Shown here in pieces: positions 47,101 through 60,500 of a stretch of DNA of 64,000 nt. A model generated the notes under the pieces. The model ran no database searches and had not been told where the DNA came from. It saw only the letters and a program-made list of their open reading frames with translations. Position 1 is the stretch's first letter. Every line of letters starts with the position of its first letter. The DNA comes from Parapristionchus giblindavisi (Eukaryota > Nematoda > Chromadorea > Rhabditida > Diplogasteridae), in the NCBI GenBank assembly GCA_943737045.1, contig CALSFV010000010.1:1612001-1676000 (forward strand). Reading direction: 5' to 3'. A program made the position numbers and the translations under genes.

Positions 47101-49588
47101 CTCGGTGCATTTTTAGATATTAAACAATTCATGACGAGCCAAATGGTTGTGGTGTCATATATCATGTGATAGAACAAAAAAATCTGAATAAGACTCATTT
47201 CAGGTCACGACGATCTGTAACTACATATAGCGGCCATAGTAAACGAAGTACAAAAGTTACTTTCGCTCTGATATGATACAAATTCATTTATCACATGTCA
47301 AAATGGCAACGATACCTGTCGTGTCATATACCGTTTGAAAGAGCAAAAAATTTTGAATAAAATTATTGCTTCGTATGTAGAACAGTGGCCACTCGTGCCA
47401 AAGTGCAAAATTATCTTTGTGTTCTCGGTGCATTTTTAGATATTAAACAATTCATGACGAGCCAAATGCTTGTGGTGTCATATATCATGTGATAGAACAA
47501 AAAATTCTGAATAAGACTCACTTCAGGTCACGACGATCTGTAAATACATATAGCGGCCATAGTAAACGAAGTACAAAAGTTACTTTCGCTCTGATATGCT
47601 CTGATATGATACAAATTGATTTATCACACGTCAAAATGGCAACGATACCTGTCGTGTCATATTCCGTTTGAAAGAGCAAAAAAATCTGAATAGGACTCAT
47701 TTTAGTTCACGACGATCTGTAATCTTTTATAGCGGCCATAGTGACCGAAGTACAAAAGTAACTTTCGCTCTGATATGGAAAAATTGATTTATCACATTTC
47801 AAAATGATTACGATACCTATCGTGTCATATACCGTTTGAAAGAGCAAAAAATTCTCAATAAAATTATTGCTTCGTATGTGCAACAGTGGCCACTCCCGCC
47901 AAAATACAAAATTATATTTGTGTTCTCGGTGCATTTTTAGATATTAAACAATTCATGACGAGCCAAATGGTTGTGGTGTCATATATCATGTGATAGAACA
48001 AAAAATTCTGAATAAGACTCATTTCAGGTCACGACGATCTGTAACTACATATAGCGGCCATAGTAAACGAAGTACAAAAGTTACTTTCGCTCTGATATGC
48101 TCTGATATGATACAAATTGATTTATCACACGTCAAAATGGCAACGATACCTGTCGTGTCATATTCCGTTTGAAAGAGCAAAAAATTCTGAATAGGACTCA
48201 TTTCAGTTCACGACGATCTGTAATCTTTTATAGCGGCCATAGTGACCGAAGTACAAAAGTAACTTTCGCTCTGATATGGAAAAATTGATTTATCACATTT
48301 CAAAATGATTACGATACCTGTCGTGTCATATACCGTTAGAAAGAGCAAAAAATTTTGAATAAAATTATTGCTTCGTATGTAGAACAGTGGCCACTCGTGC
48401 CAAAGTGCAAAATTATCTTTGTGTTCTCGGTGCATTTTTAGATATTAAACAATTCATGACGAGCCAAATGGTTGTGGTATCATATATCATGTGATAGAGC
48501 AAAAAATTCTGAATAAAACTCATTTTAGTTCACGACGATCTGTAATTTCATATAGCGGCCACAGTGACCGAAGTACAAAAGTAACTTTCGCTCTGATATG
48601 CTCTGATATGATACAAATTGATTTATCACATTTCAAAATGGCAACGATACCTGTCGTGTCATATACCGTTTGAAAGAGCAAAAAATTCACAATAAAATAA
48701 CTGCTTCGTATGTGCAACAGTGGCCACTCCCGCCAAAATACAAAATTATATTTGTGTTCTCGGTGCATTTTTAGATATTAAACAATTCATGACGAGCAAA
48801 ATGGTTGTGGTGTCATATATCATGTGATAGAACAAAAAATTCTGAATAAGACTCATTTCAGGTCACGACGATCTGTAACTACATATAGCGGCCATAGTAA
48901 ACGAAGTACAAAAGTTACTTTCGCTCTGATATGCTCTGATATGATACAAATTGATTTATCACATGTCAAAATGACAACGATACCTGTCGTGCCATATACC
49001 GCATGAAAGAGCAAAAAATTCACAATAAAATAACTGCTTCGTATGTAGAACAGTGGCCACTCGTGACAAAGTACAAAATTAACTTTGTGTTCTCGGTGCA
49101 TTTTTAGATATTAAACAATTCATGACGAGCCAACTGGTTGTGGTCTCATATATCATGTGATAGAACAAAAAATTCTGAATAAGACTCATTTCAGGTCACG
49201 ACGATCTGTAACTACATATAGCGGCCATAGTAAACGAAGTACAAAAGTTACTTTCGCTCTGATATGATACAAATTCATTTATCACATGTCAAAATGGCAA
49301 CGATACCTGTCGTGTCATATACCGTTTGAAAGAGCAAAAAATTTTGAATAAAATTATTGCTTCGTATGTAGAACAGTGGCCACTCGTGCCAAAGTGCAAA
49401 ATTATCTTTGTGTTCTCGGTGCATTTTTAGATATTAAACAATTCATGACGAGCCAAATGGTTGTGGTGTCATATATCATGTGATAGAACAAAAAATTCTG
49501 AATAAGACTCATTTCAGGTCACGACGATCTGTAACTACATATAGCGGCCATAGTAAACGAAGTACAAAAGTTACTTTCGCTCTGATAT
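41180..49588 (+). repeat. Satellite with mostly A-B dimers (333 bp) and 1,654-bp and 999-bp higher-order repeats
   Basis: The 1,654-bp unit (four A-B dimers plus A'-B) starts at 42848 and 44502. A 999-bp triplet of dimers starting at 45168 repeats at 46167. Two A monomers lacking the 10-bp duplication occur near 47166 and 49148. The array stops at GCTCTGATAT (49588) where the LINE begins. Confidence 0.9.
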
Positions 49589-50795
49589 ATATTTATTTCC
49601 TTATGCGTTACATTAAAACAGATGAAAGAAATTTGATAGATGGAGAATAAATAAATTAATAAGGGAATGCTTATAGCTGCAATAACTAGATCACAGCATT
49701 GGGGGTTGGGAGGGGGTATGGAAATTTTATTGGGTTTTAAAGGGGGAACTCAACCATGACACCATGATCCCTCTCTTTGGCGATTAGTCGGTGCAATATG
49801 GTACAAGTGAACAAGTGATTGCAATGTGGCATAATTAGAGTGTGCGAGGATGCTTGTGCTGCACGGAGGCTTATAACCGGGTGGAGGAGGCTGTGATAAA
49901 GATCGTCATTGAGAAAGTCGAGGACCAAGGGTCGGAAGGGAGTTCATGAAGACAATTACTAAGGTGTAATGGTAGGACCTACTGAGAATGATATGTGAAA
50001 GAATAAATAAATAAAAAGCAACGAAATAAGATAACTAATAACTAGCGAAGAGTGGGGCGTAGAGAGATAGGGAGAGAGTACAAAGAGGGAGAGATGAGAA
50101 GAAGAGAAGAGAAAAGTGCAAAAAATAAACAAAAAAGGATCTCTCACAAGTTTTTTTAATTCATGTTTTATATATAAAGGCTTACAAAAATTATGTTAAA
50201 AGTGCACTCTCGCTTGAGCTGAAAAACTGTGATGCTGTAGGTCTCGTGTATCGTGTCTTGTTGTCTTGTTGGTCTTAATGGTCTTGAGGCAGATTTAAAG
50301 TGTAGTCGTGATAACTGAAAAACTGAAGAGATTAGCAAAGTCTTATAGAAATATATTTATTTAAAATGATTCACGAATTTGTCTACTGAATGATAATGAG
50401 CTGTTGTTTGAAACCAAACTATTCTCGAGTGAGTTCCATTTGTTTACTACTCTATTAGTCAAAAAGTTTGAAAAGCGATTTGAGTGGCAACTATGAGGAT
50501 TGAGTTTTAAATTGTGGCCTCGTGAAATATTGATTGTATTTGAAATGAGAAAAAGAGAACGGGGATTTAAGTCGATGTGACCGTGCAATATCTTGTGTGT
50601 AGTGATGAGGTCATTTTGCTGTCGTCTCGTCTCGAGAGATGGTACTTTGAGGTACTGTAGTCGATCGGAATACTGTAGGTAGTTGATTCTGCATTGATTG
50701 AATACGATGCGAGTGTATCTGCGAAGAATGTTTTCAATACGTGCTATAAGATTGTTAGTGTAAGGGCACCAAAGTTCATTACAATACTCAAGCAC
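49589..50795 (-). mobile_element. 5'-truncated non-LTR retrotransposon (CR1/L2-like LINE) in satellite
   Basis: The minus strand carries the C-terminal end of a reverse-transcriptase ORF followed by about 770 bp of 3' untranslated sequence ending AAATAAATATAT at 49589. Satellite phase does not match across it: about 100 bp of an A monomer is missing and there is no target duplication. The insertion therefore came with, or was followed by, a deletion. The 5' truncation abuts AAATTTTG of the satellite. Confidence 0.88.
50361..50795 (-). pseudogene. LINE ORF2 C-terminal fragment (after the reverse transcriptase domain)
   Basis: The 144-residue frame contains LEYCNELWCPYT, YLKVPSLETRRQQNDL, THKILHGHIDLNP, RGHNLKLNPHSC and TNRVVNKWNSLE. 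This is the conserved tail found after the reverse transcriptase palm and thumb in CR1/L2/Crack-type LINEs, where the pattern Y-x-D-R-L, L-P-S-L-E-x-R-R and N-R-V-x-x-x-W-N-S-L is standard. The frame is intact to its stop but lacks the catalytic region, so it is a dead 5'-truncated copy. The apparent start is a GTG inside the ORF. Confidence 0.88.
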
Positions 50796-53700
50796 AAATT
50801 TTGAATAAAATTATTGCTTCGTATGTAGAACAGTGGCCACTCGTGCCAAAGTGCAAAATTATCTTTGTGTTCTCGGTGCATTTTTAGATATTAAACAATT
50901 CATGACGAGCCAAATGGTTGTGGTGTCATATATCATGTGATAGAACAAAAAATTCTGAATAAGACTCACTTCAGGTCACGACGATCTGTAACTACATATA
51001 GCGGCCATAGTAAACGAAGTACAAAAGTTACTTTCGCTCTGATATGCTCTGATATGATACAAATTGATTTATCACACGTCAAAATGGCAACGATACCTGT
51101 CGTGTCATATTCCGTTTGAAAGAGCAAAAAATTCTGAATAGGACTCATTTTAGTTCACGACGATCTGTAATCTTTTATAGCGGCCATAGTGACCGAAGTA
51201 CAAAAGTAACTTTCGCTCTGATATGGAAAAATTGATTTATCACATGTCAAAATGACAACGATACCTGTCGTGCCATATACCGCTTGAAAGAGCAAAAAAT
51301 TCACAATAAAATAACTGCTTCGTATGTAGAACAGTGGCCACTCGTGTCAAAGTACAAAATTATCTTTGTGTTCTCGGTGCATTTTTTAGATATTAAACAA
51401 TTCATGACGAGCCAACTGGTTGTGGTCTCATATATCATGTGATAGAACAAAAATTCTGAATAAGACTCATTTCAGTTCACGACGATCTGTAATCTTTTAT
51501 AGCGGCCATAGTGACCGAAGTACAAAAGTAACTTTCGCTCTGATATGGAAAAATTGATTTATCACATTTCAAAATGATTACGATACCTGTCGTGTCATAT
51601 ACCGTTTGAAAGAGCAAAAAATTCTCAATAAAATTATTGCTTCGTATGTGCAACAGTGGCCACTCCCGCCAAAATACAAAATGAACTTTGTGTTCTCGGT
51701 GCATTTTTAGATATTAAACAATTCATGACGAGCCAAATGGTTGTGGTGTCATATATCATGTGATAGAACAAAAAATTCTGAATAAGACTCATTTCAGTTC
51801 ACAACGATCTGTAATTTCATATAGCGGCCACAGTGACCGAAGTACAAAAGTAACTTTCGCTCTGATATGCTCTGATATGATACAAATTCATTTATCACAT
51901 GTCAAAATGGCCACGATACCTGTCGTGTCATATGCCGTTTGAAAGAGCAAAAAATTCTCAATAAAATTATTGCTTCGTATGTGCAACAGTGGCCACTCCC
52001 GCCAAAATACAAAATTAACTTTGTGTTCTCGGTGCATTTTTAGATATTAAACAATTCATGACGAGCCAAATGGTTGTGGTGTCATATATCATGTGATAGA
52101 ACAAAAAATTCTGAATAAGACTCATTTCAGGTCACGACGATCTGTAACTACATATAGCGGCCATAGTGACCGAAGTACAAAAGTAACTTTCGCTCTGATA
52201 TGCTCTGATATGATACAAATTGATTTATCACATGTCAAAATGACAACGATACCTGTCGTGCCATATACCGCTTGAAAGAGCAAAAAATTCACAATAAAAT
52301 AACTGCTTCGCATGTAGAACAGTGGCCACTCCCGCCAAAATACAAAATTAACTTTGTGTTCTCGGTGCATTTTTTAGATATTAAACAATTCATGACGAGC
52401 CAACTGGTTGTGGTCTCATATATCATGTGATAGAACAAAAATTCTGAATAAGACTCATTTCAGGTCACGACGATCTGTAACTACATATAGCGGCCATAGT
52501 AAACGAAGTACAAAAGTTACTTTCGCTCTGATATGCTCTGATATGATACAAATTGATTTATCACACGTCAAAATGGCAACGATACCTGTCGTGTCATATT
52601 CCGTTTGAAAGAGCAAAAAATTCTGAATAGGACTCATTTCAGTTCACGACGATCTGTAATCTTTTATAGCGGCCATAGTGACCGAAGTACAAAAATAACT
52701 TTCGCTCTGATATGGAAAAATTGATTTATCACATTTCAAAATGATTACGATACCTATCGTGTCATATACCGTTTGAAAGAGCAAAAAATTCGCAATAAAA
52801 TTATTGCTTCGTATGTGCAACAGTGGCCACTCCCGCCAAAATACAAAATTATATTTGTGTTCTCGGTGCATTTTTAGATATTAAACAATTCATGACGAGC
52901 CAAATGGTTGTGGTGTCATATATCATGTGATAGAACAAAAAATTCTGAATAAGACTCATTTCAGGTGACGACGATCTGTAACTACATATAGCGGCCATAG
53001 TAAACGAAGTACAAAAGTTACTTTCGCTCTGATATGCTCTGATATGATACAAATTGAATTATCACATTTCAAAATGATTACGATACCTGTCGTGTCATAT
53101 ACCGTTAGAAAAATTATCTTTGTGTTCTCGGTGCATTTTTAGATATTAAACAATTCATGACGAGCCAAATGGTTGTGGTATCATATATCATGTGATAGAG
53201 CAAAAAAATCTGAATAAGACTCATTTTAGTTCACGACGATCTGTAATTTCATATAGCGGCCACAGTGACCGAAGTACAAAAGTAACTTTCGCTCTGATAT
53301 GCTCTGATATGATACAAATTGATTTATCACATTTCAAAATGGCAACGATGCCTGTCGTGTCATATACCGTTTGAAAGAGCAAAAAAATCACAATAAAATA
53401 ACTGCTTCGTATGTAGAACAGTGGCCACTCGTGCCAAAGTGCAAAATTATCTTTGTGTTCTCGGTGCATTTTTAGATATTAAACAATTCATGACGAGCCA
53501 AATGGTTGTGGTCTCATATATCATGTGATAGAACAAAAAATTCTGAATAAGACTCATTTCAGGTCACGACGATCTGTAACTACATATAGCGGCCATAGTG
53601 ACCGAAGTACAAAAGTAACTTTCGCTCTGATATGCTCTGATATGATACAAATTGATTTATCACATGTCAAAATGACAACGATACCTGTCGTGCCATATAC

Positions 53701-56700
53701 CGCTTGAAAGAGCAAAAAATTCACAATAAAATAACTGCTTCGTATGTAGAACAGTGGCCACTCGTGTCAAAGTACAAAATTATCTTTGTGTTCTCGGTGC
53801 ATTTTTAGATATTAAACAATTCATGACGAGCCAACTGGTTGTGGTCTCATATATCATGTGATAGAACAAAAAATTCTGAATAAGACTCATTTCAGGTCAC
53901 GACGATCTGTAACTACATATAGCGGCCATAGTAAACGAAGTACAAAAGTTACTTTCGCTCTGATATGCTCTGATATGATACAAATTGATTTATCACACGT
54001 CAAAATGGCAACGATACCTGTCGTGTCATATTCCGTTTGAAAGAGCAAAAAATTCTGAATAGGACTCATTTCAGTTCACGACGATCTGTAATCTTTTATA
54101 GCGGCCATAGTGACCGAAGTACAAAAGTAACTTTCGCTCTGATATGGAAAAATTGATTTATCACATTTCAAAATGATTACGATACCTGTCGTGTCATATA
54201 CCGTTTGAAAGAGCAAAAAATTCTCAATAAAATTATTGCTTCGTATGTGCAACAGTGGCCACTCCCGCCAAAATACAAAATTAACTTTGTGTTCTCGGTG
54301 CATTTTTAGATATTAAACAATTCATGACGAGCCAAATGGTTGTGGTGTCATATATCATGTGATAGAACAAAAAATTCTGAATAAGACTCATTTCAGTTCA
54401 CAACGATCTGTAATTTCATATAGCGGCCAGAGTGACCGAAGTACAAAAGTAACTTTCGCTCTGATATGCTCTGATATGATACAAATTCATTTATCACATG
54501 TCAAAATGGCCACGATACCTGTCGTGTCATATACCGTTTGAAAGAGCAAAAAATTTTGAATAACATTATTGCTTCGTATGTAGAACAGTGGCCACTCGTG
54601 CCAAAGTGCAAAATTATCTTTGTGTTCTCGGTGCATTTTTAGATATTAAACAATTCATGACGAGCCAAATGGTTGTGGTGTCATATATCATGTGATAGAA
54701 CAAAAAATTCTGAATAAGACTCATTTCAGGTCACGACGATCTGTAACTACATATAGCGGCCATAGTGACCGAAGTACAAAAGTAACTTTCGCTCTGATAT
54801 GCTCTGATATGATACAAATTGATTTATCACATGTCAAAATGACAACGATACCTGTCGTGCCATATACCGCTTGAAAGAGCAAAAAATTAACAATAAAAAA
54901 ACTGCTTCGTATGTAGAACAGTGGCCACTCGTGTCAAAGTACAAAATTATCTTTGTGTTCTCGGTGCATTTTTAGATATTAAACAATTCATGACGAGCCA
55001 ACTGGTTGTGGTCTCATATATCATGTGATAGAACAAAAAAATCTGAATAAGACTCATTTCAGGTCACGACGATCTGTAACTACATATAGCGGCCATAGTA
55101 AACGAAGTACAAAAGTTACTTTCGCTCTGATATGCTCTGATATGATACAAATTGATTTATCACACGTCAAAATGGCAACGATACCTGTCGTGTCATATTC
55201 CGTTTGAAAGAGCAAAAAATTCTGAATAGAACTCATTTCAGTTCACGACGATCTGTAATCTTTTATAGCGGCCATAGTGACCGAAGTACAAAAGTAACTT
55301 TCGCTCTGATATGGAAAAATTGATTTATCACATTTCAAAATGATTACGATACCTGTCGTGTCATATACCGTTTGAAACAGCAAAAAAATTCTGAATAGGA
55401 CTCATTTCAGTTCACGACGATCTGTAATCTTTTATAGCGGCCATAGTGACCGAAGTACAAAAGTAACTTTCGCTCTGATATGGAAAAATTGATTTATCAC
55501 ATTTCAAAATGATTACGATACCTGTCGTGTCATATACCGTTTGAAAGAGCAAAAAATTCTCAATAAAATTATTGCTTCGTATGTGCAACAGTGGCCACTC
55601 CCGCCAAAATACAAAATTAACTTTGTGTTCTCGGTGCATTTTTAGATATTAAACAATTCATGACGAGCCAAATGGTTGTGGTGTCATATATCATGTGATA
55701 GAACAAAAAATTCTGAATAAGACTCATTTCAGTTCACGACGATCTGTAATTTCATATAGCGGCCATAGTGACCGAAGTACAAAAGTAACTTTCGCTCTGA
55801 TATCCTCTGATATGATACAAATTGATTTATCACATGTCAAAATGACAACGATACCTGTCGTGCCATATACCGCTTGAAAGAGCAAAGAATTCACAATAAA
55901 ATAACTGCTTCGTATGTAGAACAGTGGCCACTCGTGTCAAAGTACAAAATTATCTTTGTGTTCTCGGTGCATTTTTAGATATTAAACAATTCATGACGAG
56001 CCAACTGGTTGTGGTCTCATATATCATGTGATAGAACAAAAAATTCTGAATAAGACTCATTTCAGGTCACGACGATCTGTAACTACATATAGCGGCCATA
56101 GTAAACGAAGTACAAAAGTTACTTTCGCTCTGATATGCTCTGATATGATACAAATTCATTTATCACATGTCAAAATGGCAACGATACCTGTCGTGTCATA
56201 TACCGTTTGAAAGAGCAAAAAATTTTGAATAACATTATTGCTTCGTATGTAGAACAGTGGCCACTCGTGCCAAAGTGCAAAATTATCTTTGTGTTCTCGG
56301 TGCATTTTTAGATATTAAACAATTCATGACGAGCCAAATGGTTGTGGTGTCATATATCATGTGATAGAACAAAAAATTCTGAATAAGACTCATTTCAGTT
56401 CACGACGATCTGTAATTTCATATAGCGGCCATAGTGACCGAAGTACAAAAGTAACTTTCGCTTTGATATGCTCTGATATAATACAAATTGATTTATCACA
56501 CGTCAAAATGGCAACGATACCTGTCGTGTCATATTCCGTTTGAAAGAGCAAAAAATTCTGAATAAGACTCATTTCAGTTCACAACGATCTGTAATTTCAT
56601 ATAGCGGCCACAGTGACCGAAGTACAAAAGTAACTTTCGCTCTGATATGCTCTGATATGATACAAATTCATTTATCACATGTCAAAATGGCCACGATACC

Positions 56701-57538
56701 TGTCGTGTCATATACCGTTTGAAAGAGCAAAAAATTCTCAATAAAATTATTGCTTCGTATGTAGAACAGTGGCCACTCGTGTCAAAGTACAAAATTATCT
56801 TTGTGTTCTCGGTGCATTTTTAGATATTAAACAATTCATGACGAGCCAACTGGTTGTGGTCTCATATATCATGTGATAGAACAAACAATTCTGAATAAGA
56901 CTCATTTCAGGTCACGACGATCTGTAACTACATATAGCGGCCATAGTAAACGAAGTACAAAAGTTACTTTCGCTCTGATATGCTCTGATATGATACAAAT
57001 TCATTTATCACATGTCAAAATGGCAACGATACATGTCGTGTCATATACCGTTTGAAAGAGCAAAAAATTTTGAATAACATTATTGCTTCGTATGTAGAAC
57101 AGTGGCCACTCGTGCCAAAGTGCAAAATTATCTTTGTGTTCTCGGTGCATTTTTAGATATTAAACAATTCATGACGAGCCAAATGGTTGTGGTGTCATAT
57201 ATCATGTGATAGAACAAAAAATTCTGAATAAGACTCATTTCAGTTCACGACGATCTGTAATTTCATATAGCGGCCATAGTAAACGAAGTACAAAAGTTAC
57301 TTTCGCTCTGATATGCTCTGATATGATACAAATTCATTTATCACATGTCAAAATGGCAACGATACCTGTCGTGTCATATACCGTTTGAAAGAGCAAAAAA
57401 TTTTGAATTAAATTATTGCTTCGTATGTAGAACAGTGGCCACTCGTGCCAAAGTGCAAAATTATCTTTGTGTTCTCGGTGCATTTTTAGATATTAAACAA
57501 TTCATGACGAGCCAAATGGTTGTGGTGTCATATATCAT
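50796..57538 (+). repeat. Satellite array right of the LINE, mixed A-B and A-A'-B
   Basis: The same A, A' and B monomers continue in the same orientation. Local variants include ATACCGCTTG at A ends and CAACTGGTTG in B, which spread across many monomers here and not further left, showing regional homogenisation. A B monomer is internally deleted near 53110 (TTAGAAAAATTATC). Confidence 0.9.
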
Positions 57539-60500
57539 GTGATAGAACAAAAAATTCTGAATAAGACTCATTTCAGTTCACGACGATCTGTAATTTCATA
57601 TAGCGGCCATAGTGACCGAAGTACAAAAGTAACTTTCGCTCTGATATGCTCTGATATGATACAAATTGATTTATCACACGTCAAAATGGCAACGATACCT
57701 GTCGTGTCATATTCCGTTTGAAAGAGCAAAAAATTCTGAATAGGACTCATTTCAGTTCACGACGATCTGTAATCTTTTATAGCGGCCATAGTGACCGAAG
57801 TACAAAAGTAACTTTCGCTCTGATATGGAAAAATTGATTTATCACATTTCAAAATGATTACGATACCTGTCGTGTCATATACCGTTTGAAACAGCAAAAA
57901 ATTCTGAATAGGACTCATTTCAGTTCACGACGATCTGTAATCTTTTATAGCGGCCATAGTGACCGAAGTACAAAAGTAACTTTCGCTCTGATATGGAAAA
58001 ATTGATTTATCACATTTCAAAATGATTACGATACCTGTCGTGTCATATACCGTTAGAAAGAGCAACAAAATTTTGAATAAAATTATTGCTTCGTATGTAG
58101 AACAGTGGCCACTCGTGCCAAAGTGCAAAATTATCTTTGTGTTCTCGGTGCATTTTTAGATATTAAACAATTCATGACGAGCCAAATGGTTGTGGTATCA
58201 TATATCATGTGATAGAACAAAACATTCTGAATAAGACTCATTTCAGGTCACGACGATCTGTAACTACATATAGCGGCCATAGTGACCGAAGTACAAAAGT
58301 AACTTTCGCTCTGATATCCTCTGATATGATACAAATTGATTTATCACATGTCAAATGACAACGATACCTGTCGTGCCATATACCGCTTGAAAGAGCAAAA
58401 AATTCACAATAAAATAACTGCTTCGTATGTAGAACAGTGGCCACTCGTGTCAAAGTACAAAATTATCTTTGTGTTCTCGGTGCATTTTTAGATATTAAAC
58501 AATTCATGACGAGCCAACTGGTTGTGGTCTCATATATCATGTGATAGAACAAAAAATTCTGAATAAGACTCATTTCAGGTCACGACGATCTGTAACTACA
58601 TATAGCGGCCATAGTAAACGAAGTACAAAAGTTACTTTCGCTCTGATATGCTCTGATATGATACAAATTCATTTATCACATGTCAAAATGGCAACGATAC
58701 CTGTCGTGTCATATACCGTTTGAAAGAGCAAAAAATTTTGAATAAAATTATTGCTTCGTATGTAGAACAGTGGCCACTCGTGCCAAAGTGCAAAATTATC
58801 TTTGTGTTCTCGGTGCATTTTTAGATATTAAACAATTCATGACGAGCCAAATGGTTGTGGTGTCATATATCATGTGATAGAACAAAAAATTCTGAATAAG
58901 ACTCATTTCAGTTCACGACGATCTGTAATTTCATATAGCGGCCATAGTGACCGAAGTACAAAAGTAACTTTCGCTCTGATATGCTCTGATATGATACAAA
59001 TTGATTTATCATACGTCAAAATGGCAACGATACCTGTCGTGTCATATTCCGTTTGAAAGAGCAAAAAATTCTGAATAGGACTCATTTCAGTTCACGACGA
59101 TCTGTAATCTTTTATAGCGGCCATAGTGACCGAAGTACAAAAGTAACTTTCGCTCTGATATGGAAAAATTGATTTATCACATTTCAAAATGATTACGATA
59201 CCTGTCGTGTCATATACCGTTTGAAACAGCAAAAAATTCTGAATAGGACTCATTTCAGTTCACGACGATCTGTAATCTTTTATAGCGGCCATAGTGACCG
59301 AAGTACAAAAGTAACTTTCGCTCTGATATGGAAAAATTGATTTATCACATTTCAAAATGATTACGATACCTGTCGTGTCATATACCGTTTGAAAGAGCAA
59401 AAAATTCTCAATAAAATTATTGCTTCGTATGTGCAACAGTGGCCACTCCCGCCAAAATACAAAATTAACTTTGTGTTCTCGGTGCATTTTTAGATATTAA
59501 ACAATTCATGACGAGCCAAATGGTTGTGGTGTCATATATCATGTGATAGAACAAAAAATTCTGAATAAGACTCATTTCAGTTCACAACGATCTGTAATTT
59601 CATATAGCGGCCACAGTGACCGAAGTACAAAAGTAACTTTCGCTCTGATATGCTCTGATATGATACAAATTCATTTATCACATGTCAAAATGGCCACGAT
59701 ACCTGTCGTGCCATATACCGTTTGAAAGAGCAAAAAATTCTCAATAAAATTATTGCTTCGTATGTGCAACAGTGGAAACTCCCGCCAAAATACAAAATTA
59801 ACTTTGTGTTCTCGGTGCATTTTTAGATATTAAACAATTCATGACGAGCCAAATGGTTGTGGTGTCATATATCATGTGATAGAACAAAAAATTCTGAATA
59901 AGACTCATTTCAGTTCACAACGATCTGTAATTTCATATAGCGGCCACAGTGACCGAAGTACAAAAGTAACTTTCGCTCTGATATGCTCTGATATGATACA
60001 AATTCATTTATCACATGTCAAAATGGCCACGATACCTGTCGTGTCATATACCGTTTGAAAGAGCAAAAAATTCTCAATAAAATTATTGCTTCGTATGTGC
60101 AACAGTGGAAACTCCCGCCAAAATACAAAATTAACTTTGTGTTCTCGGTGCATTTTTAGATATTAAACAATTCATGACGAGCCAAATGGTTGTGGTGTCA
60201 TATATCATGTGATAGAACAAAAAATTCTGAATAAGACTCATTTCAGGTCACGACGATCTGTAACTACATATAGCGGCCATAGTGACCGAAGTACAAAAGT
60301 AACTTTCGCTCTGATATCCTCTGATATGATACAAATTGATTTATCACATGTCAAAATGACAACGATACCTGTCGTGCCATATACCGCTTGAAAGAGCAAA
60401 AAATTCACAATAAAATAACTGCTTCGTATGTAGAACAGTGGCCACTCGTGTCAAAGTACAAAATTATCTTTGTGTTCTCGGTGCATTTTTAGATATTAAA

